A stretch of 14,572 bases of DNA from Caldifarciminota bacterium (GTDB lineage Bacteria > Hydrothermota > Hydrothermia > B15-G9), in contig JAMOPK010000152.1 in NCBI GenBank assembly GCA_027064565.1, positions 1 through 14,572 of the forward strand. The letters run 5' to 3'. This document shows, in pieces, positions 1 through 5,883 of the stretch. The notes beneath the pieces are model-generated. The model saw nothing but the letters and a program-made list of their open reading frames with translations. It was not told the origin of the DNA and did not search any database. The position numbers and the translations under genes were made by a program. How positions within the stretch are numbered: the stretch's first letter is position 1; each line of letters opens with the position of its first letter.

Positions 1-66
1 GGCGAGCCTTGCCGCATGGAGTGCCTGTCTGAAGAAACAGGGAATGCAATCGAGGTAAGTTTTCAT
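1..66 (-). CDS. DUF89/ARMT1-like protein, N-terminal fragment cut by window edge
   Basis: The ATG at 66-64 opens a reading frame that stays open for 22 codons to the window edge. It reads MKTYLDCIPCFFRQALHAAR followed by LA. This matches my memory of the start of bacterial DUF89 (ARMT1-like, damage-control phosphatase) proteins, which typically begin M-K-x-x-L-D-C-x-P-C-F-x-R-Q-A-L. The start is supported by a GGAGG Shine-Dalgarno at 77-73, six bases upstream. DUF89 proteins are metal-dependent phosphatases thought to remove damaged phosphometabolites; that role is family knowledge, not visible here. The gene lies 24 bases downstream of tRNA-Arg on the same strand, so it is probably co-transcribed with acyP and the tRNA. 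Only the N-terminus is present, so the family call rests on a short but distinctive stretch. Confidence 0.7.
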   Translation of the reverse strand, partial: MKTYLDCIPCFFRQALHAARLA

Positions 67-90
67 ATTGTTCCTCCGAAAGGAGAGAAG

Positions 91-164
91 CGTCCCCGGC
101 AGGATTCGAACCTGCGACCTGCGGTTTAGGAAACCGCCGCTCTGTCCTCCTGAGCTACGGGGAC
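91..164 (-). tRNA. tRNA-Arg (anticodon CCT)
   Basis: The minus strand folds as a complete 74-nt cloverleaf. The acceptor stem is GTCCCCG/CGGGGAC with discriminator G. The D arm is GCTC/GAGC. The anticodon stem is GCGGT/ACCGC with loop TTCCTAA, giving anticodon CCT (plus-strand positions 128-130). The T arm is GCAGG/CCTGC with loop TTCGAAT. It decodes the Arg codon AGG, which is used often in the genes of this window. The 3' CCA is not encoded: the bases after the discriminator are CTTCTC. The 5' end is one base from the acyP stop codon, so the tRNA must be cut out of a longer mRNA by RNase P, unless it has a promoter inside acyP. Confidence 0.97.
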
Positions 165-165
165 G

Positions 166-438
166 CTAATAAGTTATCTTAAAGTCCAGATAACTGCCCG
201 ATGGTGGTTCCCATGTGTATTCCACGTTCTCGACATAAGCAGCTGGTGGCCCTTTCTTGAGGTCTTCGAGCAGCATCTTGAGAGAACCCTCATCGCCCTC
301 GGCCACCACTTCCACTCGCCCATCGGGCAGATTTCTTACATAGCCAACCAGCCCATAATTTCTTGCACGCCACAGCACAAAATACCTAAACCCAACGCCC
401 TGAACAATTCCCGATATGTAAGCATGAAGCCTTTTCAC
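166..438 (-). CDS. acyP: Acylphosphatase
   Basis: A 90-residue protein of the usual acylphosphatase length. It hydrolyses acyl phosphates such as acetyl phosphate or carbamoyl phosphate in the cytoplasm. The family signature is complete: GIVQGVGFR at residues 10-18 contains the phosphate-binding loop and catalytic Arg18, and GYVRNLPDGRVEV at 32-44 contains catalytic Asn36. The start is GTG at 438-436; the sequence after it aligns with the normal N-terminus (MKRLHAYISG). No Shine-Dalgarno precedes it. Instead a TTGACG-17-TATATT promoter ends 8 bases before the GTG, which suggests a leaderless mRNA. The TAG stop lies one base from the tRNA-Arg 5' end, so the gene appears to head an acyP, tRNA-Arg, DUF89 transcript. 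Confidence 0.95.
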   Translation of the reverse strand: MKRLHAYISGIVQGVGFRYFVLWRARNYGLVGYVRNLPDGRVEVVAEGDEGSLKMLLEDLKKGPPAAYVENVEYTWEPPSGSYLDFKITY

Positions 439-446
439 GGGCTATG

Positions 447-475
447 AATATAACACACTACCCCACGGACGTCAA
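447..475 (-). promoter_or_regulatory. Sigma70-type promoter of acyP, probably leaderless
   Basis: On the minus strand, TTGACG (475-470) is followed by 17 bases and then TATATT (452-447). Eight bases separate the -10 box from the GTG start at 438. A start site 5-9 bases past the -10 box would leave 0-4 bases of 5' UTR. No Shine-Dalgarno can be seen. Confidence 0.75.
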
Positions 476-555
476 TCGCCCGATGTAAAACCGCCATTTT
501 GAGCCTGTTTAGCATCAAAATGTTAACCTGAGAACGTATCCTCTGCTGTCCCTGT

Positions 556-584
556 TTATGACCAGCATGTAAAAGCGTTATCAT
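556..584 (+). promoter_or_regulatory. Possible promoter of the B12 radical SAM gene
   Basis: TATCAT (579-584) matches five of six -10 consensus bases. It is preceded 17 bases upstream by TTATGA (556-561), a weak -35 match. Transcription would start near 591, leaving room for the Shine-Dalgarno at 599-605. The rest of the 439-613 intergenic region shows nothing else I can name. Confidence 0.3.
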
Positions 585-613
585 TATCCGCTAAAATCAG
601 GAGGGCGATAGCA

Positions 614-2062
614 TTGAAAGTCACGTTTTTAAATCCTCCGTCCATGAGAGGGCTGAGGGTGCCGGAGAGGGTGTTCGGCTGCAATTATGGGCTTTATCCC
701 ATTCCCAACGTGTTCGCTTTGACCTATGCCGCCGTGCTGGAGGAAGCCGGGCATGAGGTGAGATATGTTGATGCACCGGTGGAAGGATGGTCAGAGGAAG
801 ACCTGCTCAATTTCCTTTCGCACGACGATTCGGATGCCTACGTTTTCTATTCGGTAAACCTCTCAAGGAAGCTTGACCTTCTAACGCATTCCCTGATCAG
901 GAGATACCGGGGCGATGTGCCGATTATCTTCACAGGGCCGGGCCCATCCTACCAGCCCTATGCGGAGAGCTACATAGTGGATGGAGCGACCTATGTCCTG
1001 CGGGGCGAAGTGGATTTCGCAATAAGGGAGCTTGTCGATAAACTTCAGGATAACCTTGACATATCGGATGTCCCGGGACTTTCGTGGAAAGAAGGAGATG
1101 CTATCCGCCATAACCCTCCGCCGCCTCTTATCAGAAACCTCGATGTGCTTCCGTTTCCGGCCCGCCATTTGATAAAACGTGAACTCTATTACAACCCGAA
1201 ACTCGGGGACGCACCGTTCACCGCAATGGTCACTCAGAGGGGATGTCCCTATCGATGCAAATTCTGCGTTCCTAATTCGCAAAGCTTTTCGAGGAAACTT
1301 CAGTTCAAAGTCTGGCACGGACGGCCTGTGCCTCCTGTGGGCTTCCGCTCGCCCGAAAACGTGATAGAGGAATTCAAACTCCTCGAATCCGAGGGGTATA
1401 AGACGCTCACCATTATCGACGATGAGTTCATATTGCAGAAGAAAAGGACCATGGAAATCCTCGAAGGAATCAGGGGAACCCGGATAAGGTGGTCATGCCT
1501 CGCCCGGGCCGATTTCCTCACCGATAGAGAAGTTATAAGAGCCCTCGCAGAGGCCAATTGCGTCGAGATAGACATCGGCGTCGAATCCTTTGTTCAGAAG
1601 ATACTCGATGACATCAAAAAGGACCTTGATGTCAGGACGATAGAGGTTGCCATCAGGAACCTGAAAGATTTTGGCATCGAGCCGAAACTTAACATCCTTT
1701 TCGGAGCATCCCCGCTTGAGACCGAGCAAACCATCAAATACACCTTAAGACGTGTCATCGAATTGAGACCCGGTGTGGTGATGTTTAGCATCGCCAATCC
1801 ATTTCCGGGAACTGAATTCTACGATGAAGCCCGTGAGAAACGCTGGTTTGTTTACGGAGACTACGTGCCGGTGGATGTCCAGAAGGAATCGATCATAAGT
1901 TATCCCCATCTCCCAAAGAAGCGGCTGGAACGGCTCACTCGCCTCGCAAATTACAAGTATTACCTGGACCCGGTATTCCTGCTCAAAAATCTGAGGAGAT
2001 TCAGGAATCCGATCGTGTTTCTTCGTTCCCTGAGAAGCTTCTGGAAAAAGCTAAGCCCGTGA
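614..2062 (+). CDS. B12-binding-domain radical SAM protein
   Basis: A 482-residue protein with the class B (cobalamin-dependent) radical SAM architecture. Residues 1-140 look like a Rossmann-type B12-binding domain (KVTFLNPPS at the start; FTGPGPSYQPYAES around 106-119 at the place of the cobalamin loop). Residues about 200-420 are the radical SAM barrel, with the 4Fe-4S motif C211-x3-C215-x2-C218. The MVTQRGCPYRCKFC context is typical. Such enzymes methylate or rearrange unactivated carbons or phosphinates, or cyclise tetrapyrrole rings; the substrate cannot be read from the sequence. The C-terminal 60 residues are basic and tyrosine/leucine-rich, a common tail in this class. The start is TTG at 614, supported by AGGAGGG at 599-605. 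It is divergent from acyP. No recognisable biosynthetic partners are adjacent. Confidence 0.88.
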   Translation: MKVTFLNPPSMRGLRVPERVFGCNYGLYPIPNVFALTYAAVLEEAGHEVRYVDAPVEGWSEEDLLNFLSHDDSDAYVFYSVNLSRKLDLLTHSLIRRYRGDVPIIFTGPGPSYQPYAESYIVDGATYVLRGEVDFAIRELVDKLQDNLDISDVPGLSWKEGDAIRHNPPPPLIRNLDVLPFPARHLIKRELYYNPKLGDAPFTAMVTQRGCPYRCKFCVPNSQSFSRKLQFKVWHGRPVPPVGFRSPENVIEEFKLLESEGYKTLTIIDDEFILQKKRTMEILEGIRGTRIRWSCLARADFLTDREVIRALAEANCVEIDIGVESFVQKILDDIKKDLDVRTIEVAIRNLKDFGIEPKLNILFGASPLETEQTIKYTLRRVIELRPGVVMFSIANPFPGTEFYDEAREKRWFVYGDYVPVDVQKESIISYPHLPKKRLERLTRLANYKYYLDPVFLLKNLRRFRNPIVFLRSLRSFWKKLSP

Positions 2063-2286
2063 AAATGCTGGTGTTACAGGAAGTATTTAGTCCTTATTAT
2101 GTTGATGTATCCAAATGCAGGTTTGTTTTGATCAACGATATTGGTTTGCGCATCCGCTTGTCGTTCAAATTGCTCAGCTGGGCAAATAAATTCCCCTTCA
2201 GCAAATTGATGACGGAACGACTGTCAGCCATAACTTTGGTTGACCAAATCAAAAGTAGCTTATTTTGCATCTCCATAAATCATTAG
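2059..2286 (+). CDS. Doubtful small ORF or gene remnant after the radical SAM gene
   Basis: A 75-codon frame starting at GTG 2059 overlaps the radical SAM stop by four bases (GTGA), which resembles translational coupling. The predicted product (MKMLVLQEVFSPYY at the start, IKSSLFCISINH at the end) matches no family I recognise. There is no clear Shine-Dalgarno. The stretch from 2063 to about 2300 is visibly richer in A+T than the flanking genes and lacks their codon texture. It may be non-coding, a decayed gene, or a short lineage-specific gene. Confidence 0.2.
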   Translation: MKMLVLQEVFSPYYVDVSKCRFVLINDIGLRIRLSFKLLSWANKFPFSKLMTERLSAITLVDQIKSSLFCISINH

Positions 2287-2307
2287 AGCGACAAATAATC
2301 TTAGATG

Positions 2308-2336
2308 TTGACTTTGATTATGCACAACCTTATCCT
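2308..2336 (+). promoter_or_regulatory. Promoter of the TPR-pepQ-efp-accB unit, probably leaderless
   Basis: TTGACT (2308-2313), a 17-base spacer, then TATCCT (2331-2336). Ten bases separate the -10 box from ATG 2347. It lies inside the longest possible reading frame of the TPR gene, which opens at 2305. That argues that the upstream ATG is not used and that the mRNA has at most a few bases of leader. Confidence 0.55.
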
Positions 2337-2346
2337 AACTTCTGCT

Positions 2347-2832
2347 ATGAAAGGGATTAACAAGCAGTTAAAGAAATTTTACCTTATGTATTCCAGAGAT
2401 CAGGATGCCGCTCTTGAGTATCTCAGGAGTTTGGCACTTGATAATCCATTCCTTTATACGCCGCTTGGCATCTTTTTTTACCGTAGAAGCATATTTATCG
2501 AAGCGGAGATGATGTTCAGAAAGGCGATCTCCCACGATAAATTCGACTTTGTTGCTTACTACTTTCTGGGCAAGACGCTGGAAGAATTAAATAAGCCTGA
2601 TGAGGCTTTTTCGATGTATGAGATGGCTTTCGCAATCTTCCCGTGGGATATCGATATTCAGCAAGACTATTATAGAATGAGACAAAAGTCTTCTATCAAG
2701 GAAACAGAGGAGCAAAAAGCAGAGGCTAAGGGAGAAAAAGAGGATATCGAAAAGATCAAGGAGATATTTTCCAATCCCGATGAAATTTTGAAAGAGCTTG
2801 AATCCAAACTTGATATCAAATTTGGAAAATAA
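2347..2832 (+). CDS. TPR-repeat protein of unknown function
   Basis: A 161-residue protein from ATG 2347 (MKGINKQLKKFYLMY). The frame opens earlier at 2305, but those codons overlap a good promoter and have no Shine-Dalgarno, so I prefer 2347. The middle contains two or three tetratricopeptide-like helix pairs: AEMMFRKAISHDKFDFVAYYFLGKTLEELNKPDEAFSMYEMAF has the A/F/Y/G spacing of TPRs. The C-terminal 50 residues are highly charged (Lys/Glu-rich, KETEEQKAEAKGEKEDIEKIK) and probably helical or coiled. No signal peptide is seen, so it should be cytoplasmic. TPRs mediate protein-protein contacts; no partner can be named. It heads a unit with pepQ (18-base gap), efp and accB. Confidence 0.7.
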   Translation: MKGINKQLKKFYLMYSRDQDAALEYLRSLALDNPFLYTPLGIFFYRRSIFIEAEMMFRKAISHDKFDFVAYYFLGKTLEELNKPDEAFSMYEMAFAIFPWDIDIQQDYYRMRQKSSIKETEEQKAEAKGEKEDIEKIKEIFSNPDEILKELESKLDIKFGK

Positions 2833-2850
2833 TTCCGTGAGGTTATTCCC

Positions 2851-3969
2851 ATGAATTACAAGGCCAGAATCGAGAAGGTAAGGAGTATGTTTCCCGAACT
2901 GGGCGTGGATGCTGTGTTTATAACGGATATCTCGCGCCCGGAGCAGTCCGTGCCTAACGTCCAGTATCTAACCGGATTCACCGGCTCGAACGGTTACATC
3001 ATCATCACCGGTGATACCGAAATCTTTTTTACTGACGGAAGATATGAGATACAGTCGCATCAGGAAGTTAAATGCTGTGAGATCCGGATCCCGCACGGCA
3101 CCGAAAAGATGCTCGACCTGTGGAAAGAGGTCGTGCCGGAGAACAGTCGATTGGGCGTCATTGCATCCCACATGACTCTTGAGCGGTTCGAAGCCCTCAA
3201 ATCAGGCTTTGCTGAGAAAAACGTCGAGGTTGTCGGCCTTAAGAACTTCCTCAGGAATCTCAGGCAGGTCAAAGACGAGGACGAAATCGCAACAATAAAG
3301 CACGCCCAGGAGATAACCGACAGACTTTTCGACCTGATCGTGAAGGAGCTGGTCAGGCCGGGCAGGATGACCGAGCTCGACCTTGCCGCAGAGATCGAAT
3401 ATCAGATGAAAAAATTGGGTGCATCAGGCCCGAGCTTCGACACCATCGTCGCCACAGGGGCACACACGGCCCTGCCTCATGCCGCTCCGAGAAACGTCGT
3501 AATTGAGAACAATACGCCGCTCCTGATCGACATGGGAGTCTATTTCAACGGCTATGTCTCCGATATGACGAGGACGGTCTGGATAGGCAACAACCCCGAT
3601 CCAGAGTACGAAAAGATTTACCACATAGTCCTTGAGGCCCAGAAAGCAGCTGAAGAGGGCATCAGGCCAGGGATGACCACCGTTGAGGTCGATAAACTTG
3701 CGAGGGACGTTATCGCCTCGAAAGGATACGGCGACAGATTCATCCACAGCCTCGGCCACGGGGTGGGCCTGAACATCCACGAAGCACCCATCGTATCGAA
3801 CAGGCCGGAAACCGCCGTGGAAGTGGTCGAAAACATGGCCTTCACGGTCGAACCGGGCATTTACATCGAGGGTTTTGGAGGCGTTAGAATAGAAGACATT
3901 GTCATCGTTCGCCATGATGGAGCGGAAATCATAACCGCTTCCCCAAAAGATAAGCTCTTGAAAATTTAA
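2851..3969 (+). CDS. Xaa-Pro aminopeptidase / Xaa-Pro dipeptidase, M24B family
   Basis: A 372-residue cytoplasmic metallopeptidase that cleaves peptide bonds before proline. Residues 1-135 form the creatinase-like N-terminal domain (YLTGFTGSNGY at 39-49, FFTDGRYE at 59-66). Residues about 140-365 are the pita-bread catalytic domain. All five dimetal ligands are visible: D227 (LIDMG), D238 (SDMTRT), H303 (GHGVGLNIHE), E334 (TVEPGIY) and E348 (GVRIED). The substrate-site histidines H210 and H310 are also present. The length is that of the short bacterial aminopeptidase P / PepQ-like enzymes found beside efp. The ATG is preceded by GTGAGGT at the right distance. It sits directly upstream of efp. 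Aminopeptidase versus dipeptidase cannot be decided from the sequence, so I give no symbol. Confidence 0.93.
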   Translation: MNYKARIEKVRSMFPELGVDAVFITDISRPEQSVPNVQYLTGFTGSNGYIIITGDTEIFFTDGRYEIQSHQEVKCCEIRIPHGTEKMLDLWKEVVPENSRLGVIASHMTLERFEALKSGFAEKNVEVVGLKNFLRNLRQVKDEDEIATIKHAQEITDRLFDLIVKELVRPGRMTELDLAAEIEYQMKKLGASGPSFDTIVATGAHTALPHAAPRNVVIENNTPLLIDMGVYFNGYVSDMTRTVWIGNNPDPEYEKIYHIVLEAQKAAEEGIRPGMTTVEVDKLARDVIASKGYGDRFIHSLGHGVGLNIHEAPIVSNRPETAVEVVENMAFTVEPGIYIEGFGGVRIEDIVIVRHDGAEIITASPKDKLLKI

Positions 3970-3991
3970 CCAAGCAAGGAGGAGGTAAATT

Positions 3992-4546
3992 ATGCCTGAT
4001 CTTAGACCCGGAATGGCGATCAAGTGGAACAATGAAATTTACCTTGTAATCGATTTCCAGCACATCCACATGGGACGTGGGGGATCAACCACCAGAGCCA
4101 AGCTGAAAAACGTCCTGACGGGACAGGTCAGAGAGGTCAGCCTTCGTGACTCCGATAACTACGAGGAAATCAGGATAGACCGTCAGCCTGCGGTCCTGTC
4201 CTACATCGCCGGCAACGAATACCACTTCATGGACAACGAGACCTTCGAGGACATAGCTTTCACCGCCGAGCAGCTCGGCAAGGATATCACGGATTATTTG
4301 AAGGAAGGGATGGAAGTCACGCTTCTTTACGCCGAGGGCAACCCGCTGACCATCGAACTACCATATTTTGTTGAGCTTGAAGTTGTTGAGACTGACCCCG
4401 GTTTGAAAGGCGACACGGCGTCGGGCGGCTCCAAGCCGGCGAAACTTGAGACCGGGAAAGTGATTCAGGTGCCGCTTTTCATCAAAATTGGCGACATCGT
4501 GAAGATCGACACGAGGACCGGGCGCTACATCGAGAGGGTGAAATGA
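3992..4546 (+). CDS. efp: Translation elongation factor P
   Basis: A 184-residue protein of normal EF-P length with the three beta domains: N-terminal KOW-like (1-64), central OB (about 67-125) and C-terminal OB (about 128-184). The C-terminal signature is present (ETDPGLKGDT, TASGGSKPAKLETG, IKIDTRTGRYIERV). EF-P binds ribosomes stalled at polyproline and promotes peptide-bond formation. The tip of loop I reads HMGRGGS, with Arg29 where E. coli has its modified Lys34. Arg at the tip is known in other bacteria, and I recall a similar MGRG loop in Thermotoga. No modification enzyme (EarP, EpmA or YmfI type) is in the window. A GGAGG Shine-Dalgarno precedes ATG 3992. It overlaps accB by four bases. 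Confidence 0.97.
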   Translation: MPDLRPGMAIKWNNEIYLVIDFQHIHMGRGGSTTRAKLKNVLTGQVREVSLRDSDNYEEIRIDRQPAVLSYIAGNEYHFMDNETFEDIAFTAEQLGKDITDYLKEGMEVTLLYAEGNPLTIELPYFVELEVVETDPGLKGDTASGGSKPAKLETGKVIQVPLFIKIGDIVKIDTRTGRYIERVK

Positions 4547-5082
4547 TGGATTGCGAAAACATCAAACCTGAGGTCATTCAGGAACTGGCGTCAAAGGACA
4601 TCACTTTCGACGCCGAGAAGATCAAGGAGTTGATGCAGCTCCTGCACGATCTGGGAATGGCCGAACTGGAGATCGAGACACCCGTGGGCTACCTGAGAAT
4701 TTCCAGATACTCCGAGCAGCCGATGGTGGTTCAGCAGGCGATTCCGGCACAGCAACAGCCTGTGGCCCAGCCTGTCGCTCAGGCAGTGCCTCAGAAAGCG
4801 GAGGAGCCGACCGGGCAGGAGGCCGAAAGCGTCGATGAGAACCTGCACGAGATCAAATCCCCCATTGTGGGCACATTTTACAGGGCGCCGGCCCCCGGTG
4901 AAGCGCCGTTTGTTGAGGTCGGAGACCACGTTAATCCGGGCGATGTGCTGTGTATAGTTGAGGCGATGAAGGTGATGAACCAGATCAAATCCGATGTGGC
5001 GGGAACGATCGTTGAGATATTGCCCAAAAACGGCGAACCCGTGGAATACGGGCAGGTGCTTTTCAGAATAAGGCCGGATTGA
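4543..5082 (+). CDS. accB: Biotin carboxyl carrier protein of acetyl-CoA carboxylase
   Basis: A 179-residue BCCP that carries carboxybiotin between AccC and AccAD in the first step of fatty-acid synthesis. Residues 1-56 are the N-terminal domain that contacts biotin carboxylase. Residues 60-95 form a flexible Gln/Pro/Ala-rich linker. Residues about 102-178 are the biotinyl domain, with the thumb-like PIVGTFYRAPAPGE and the biotinylation motif EAMKVMN, biotin on Lys143. The ATG at 4543 overlaps the efp stop (ATGA), so the two are translationally coupled, with GAGAGG upstream. accC normally follows accB, but here a terminator follows after 24 bases, so AccC must be encoded elsewhere. Confidence 0.96.
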   Translation: MMDCENIKPEVIQELASKDITFDAEKIKELMQLLHDLGMAELEIETPVGYLRISRYSEQPMVVQQAIPAQQQPVAQPVAQAVPQKAEEPTGQEAESVDENLHEIKSPIVGTFYRAPAPGEAPFVEVGDHVNPGDVLCIVEAMKVMNQIKSDVAGTIVEILPKNGEPVEYGQVLFRIRPD

Positions 5083-5106
5083 AGTCCAATTTGAATCGAA
5101 AAATCC

Positions 5107-5137
5107 TGAGCCGCTGATCATGGCGGCTCATTTTTTA
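5107..5137 (+). terminator. Rho-independent terminator after accB
   Basis: A perfect 8-bp stem, TGAGCCGC (5107-5114) with GCGGCTCA (5123-5130), an 8-base loop, and then six T residues (5131-5136). It closes the TPR-pepQ-efp-accB unit. No obvious promoter can be seen between it and the next gene at 5161. Confidence 0.9.
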
Positions 5138-5160
5138 TTGCCACCACGGAGGTGAAGGAC

Positions 5161-5880
5161 ATGGAACAGAGGAGCTACAGATATTTCGATTTCATTCTGG
5201 CTCTTTTTGTCACAGTTCTGATCGTGAGCAACATAGCTTCATCGGCCAAAATCGTCGATTGGGGATTTTCCCTGTTCGGCGTCAGGATGGCCTTTGATGG
5301 CGGGACCTTGCTTTTCCCGATCAGCTACATCTTCGGAGATGTGTTGACCGAGGTTTACGGTTACAGGAGGTCGAGGCGTGTCATCTGGTCGGGTTTCGGT
5401 GCCCTTGCCCTGACGGCTTTCGTCCTGTGGATTGTGAAAATCCTTCCGGGAGAAGCGACATGGGAACAGTATGCCGGTCAGAAGGCCTACGATGCCATCC
5501 TCGGCGGAATGACGTCCGGAGGCATCGTCATCGCCAGCCTCACCGCCTACTGGGCCGGTGAGTTCTCCAACTCATTCATAATGGCGCAGATGAAGATACT
5601 GACAAAGGGCAGGTTCCTATGGATGAGAACCATCGGGAGCACCATCGTCGGCGAGGGTGTGGATACCACGTTGTTTGTCCTGATCGCAACGCTGTTCGGC
5701 GTTTTCCCGTGGTCGATCTTCGCCAGCCTCGTCCTCACCAATTACCTGTTCAAAGTTGGCGTTGAAGTGGTGATGACCCCCGTGACCTATCGAATCGTCA
5801 ATTTCCTCAAAAAGGCCGAAAACGAGGACTATTACGATTACGAGACGAATTTCAATCCGTTTTTGATCGATTTGAGGTGA
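5161..5880 (+). CDS. yhhQ: Queuosine precursor transporter, YhhQ/DUF165 family
   Basis: A 239-residue inner-membrane protein of the VUT/YhhQ family, which imports queuosine precursors such as preQ0 or preQ1 for tRNA wobble modification. It has about six hydrophobic segments (roughly residues 9-30, 42-60, 74-92, 114-130, 157-180 and 185-213). The family hallmarks are IVSNIASSAKIV near the N-terminus, GGTLLFPISYIFGDVLTEVYGY around residues 45-66, and a later acidic G-E-x-x-D-T segment (VGEGVDTTLF). The start is ATG 5161: the in-frame GTG at 5152 lies within the GGAGGTG Shine-Dalgarno that serves 5161. It follows the accB terminator, and the eIF2B-like gene begins three bases after its stop. No queuosine biosynthesis gene is in the window, consistent with salvage but not proof of it. 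Confidence 0.9.
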   Translation: MEQRSYRYFDFILALFVTVLIVSNIASSAKIVDWGFSLFGVRMAFDGGTLLFPISYIFGDVLTEVYGYRRSRRVIWSGFGALALTAFVLWIVKILPGEATWEQYAGQKAYDAILGGMTSGGIVIASLTAYWAGEFSNSFIMAQMKILTKGRFLWMRTIGSTIVGEGVDTTLFVLIATLFGVFPWSIFASLVLTNYLFKVGVEVVMTPVTYRIVNFLKKAENEDYYDYETNFNPFLIDLR

Positions 5881-5883
5881 AAA

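Noticed and set aside
3424..4032. A 202-codon minus-strand frame opposite the Xaa-Pro peptidase
   Set aside because: It lies antisense to the catalytic domain with all metal ligands in the sense frame, and has no start signals or family likeness.
5152..5160. GTG 5152 as the yhhQ start
   Set aside because: The GTG is part of the GGAGGTG Shine-Dalgarno, which is correctly spaced for ATG 5161.
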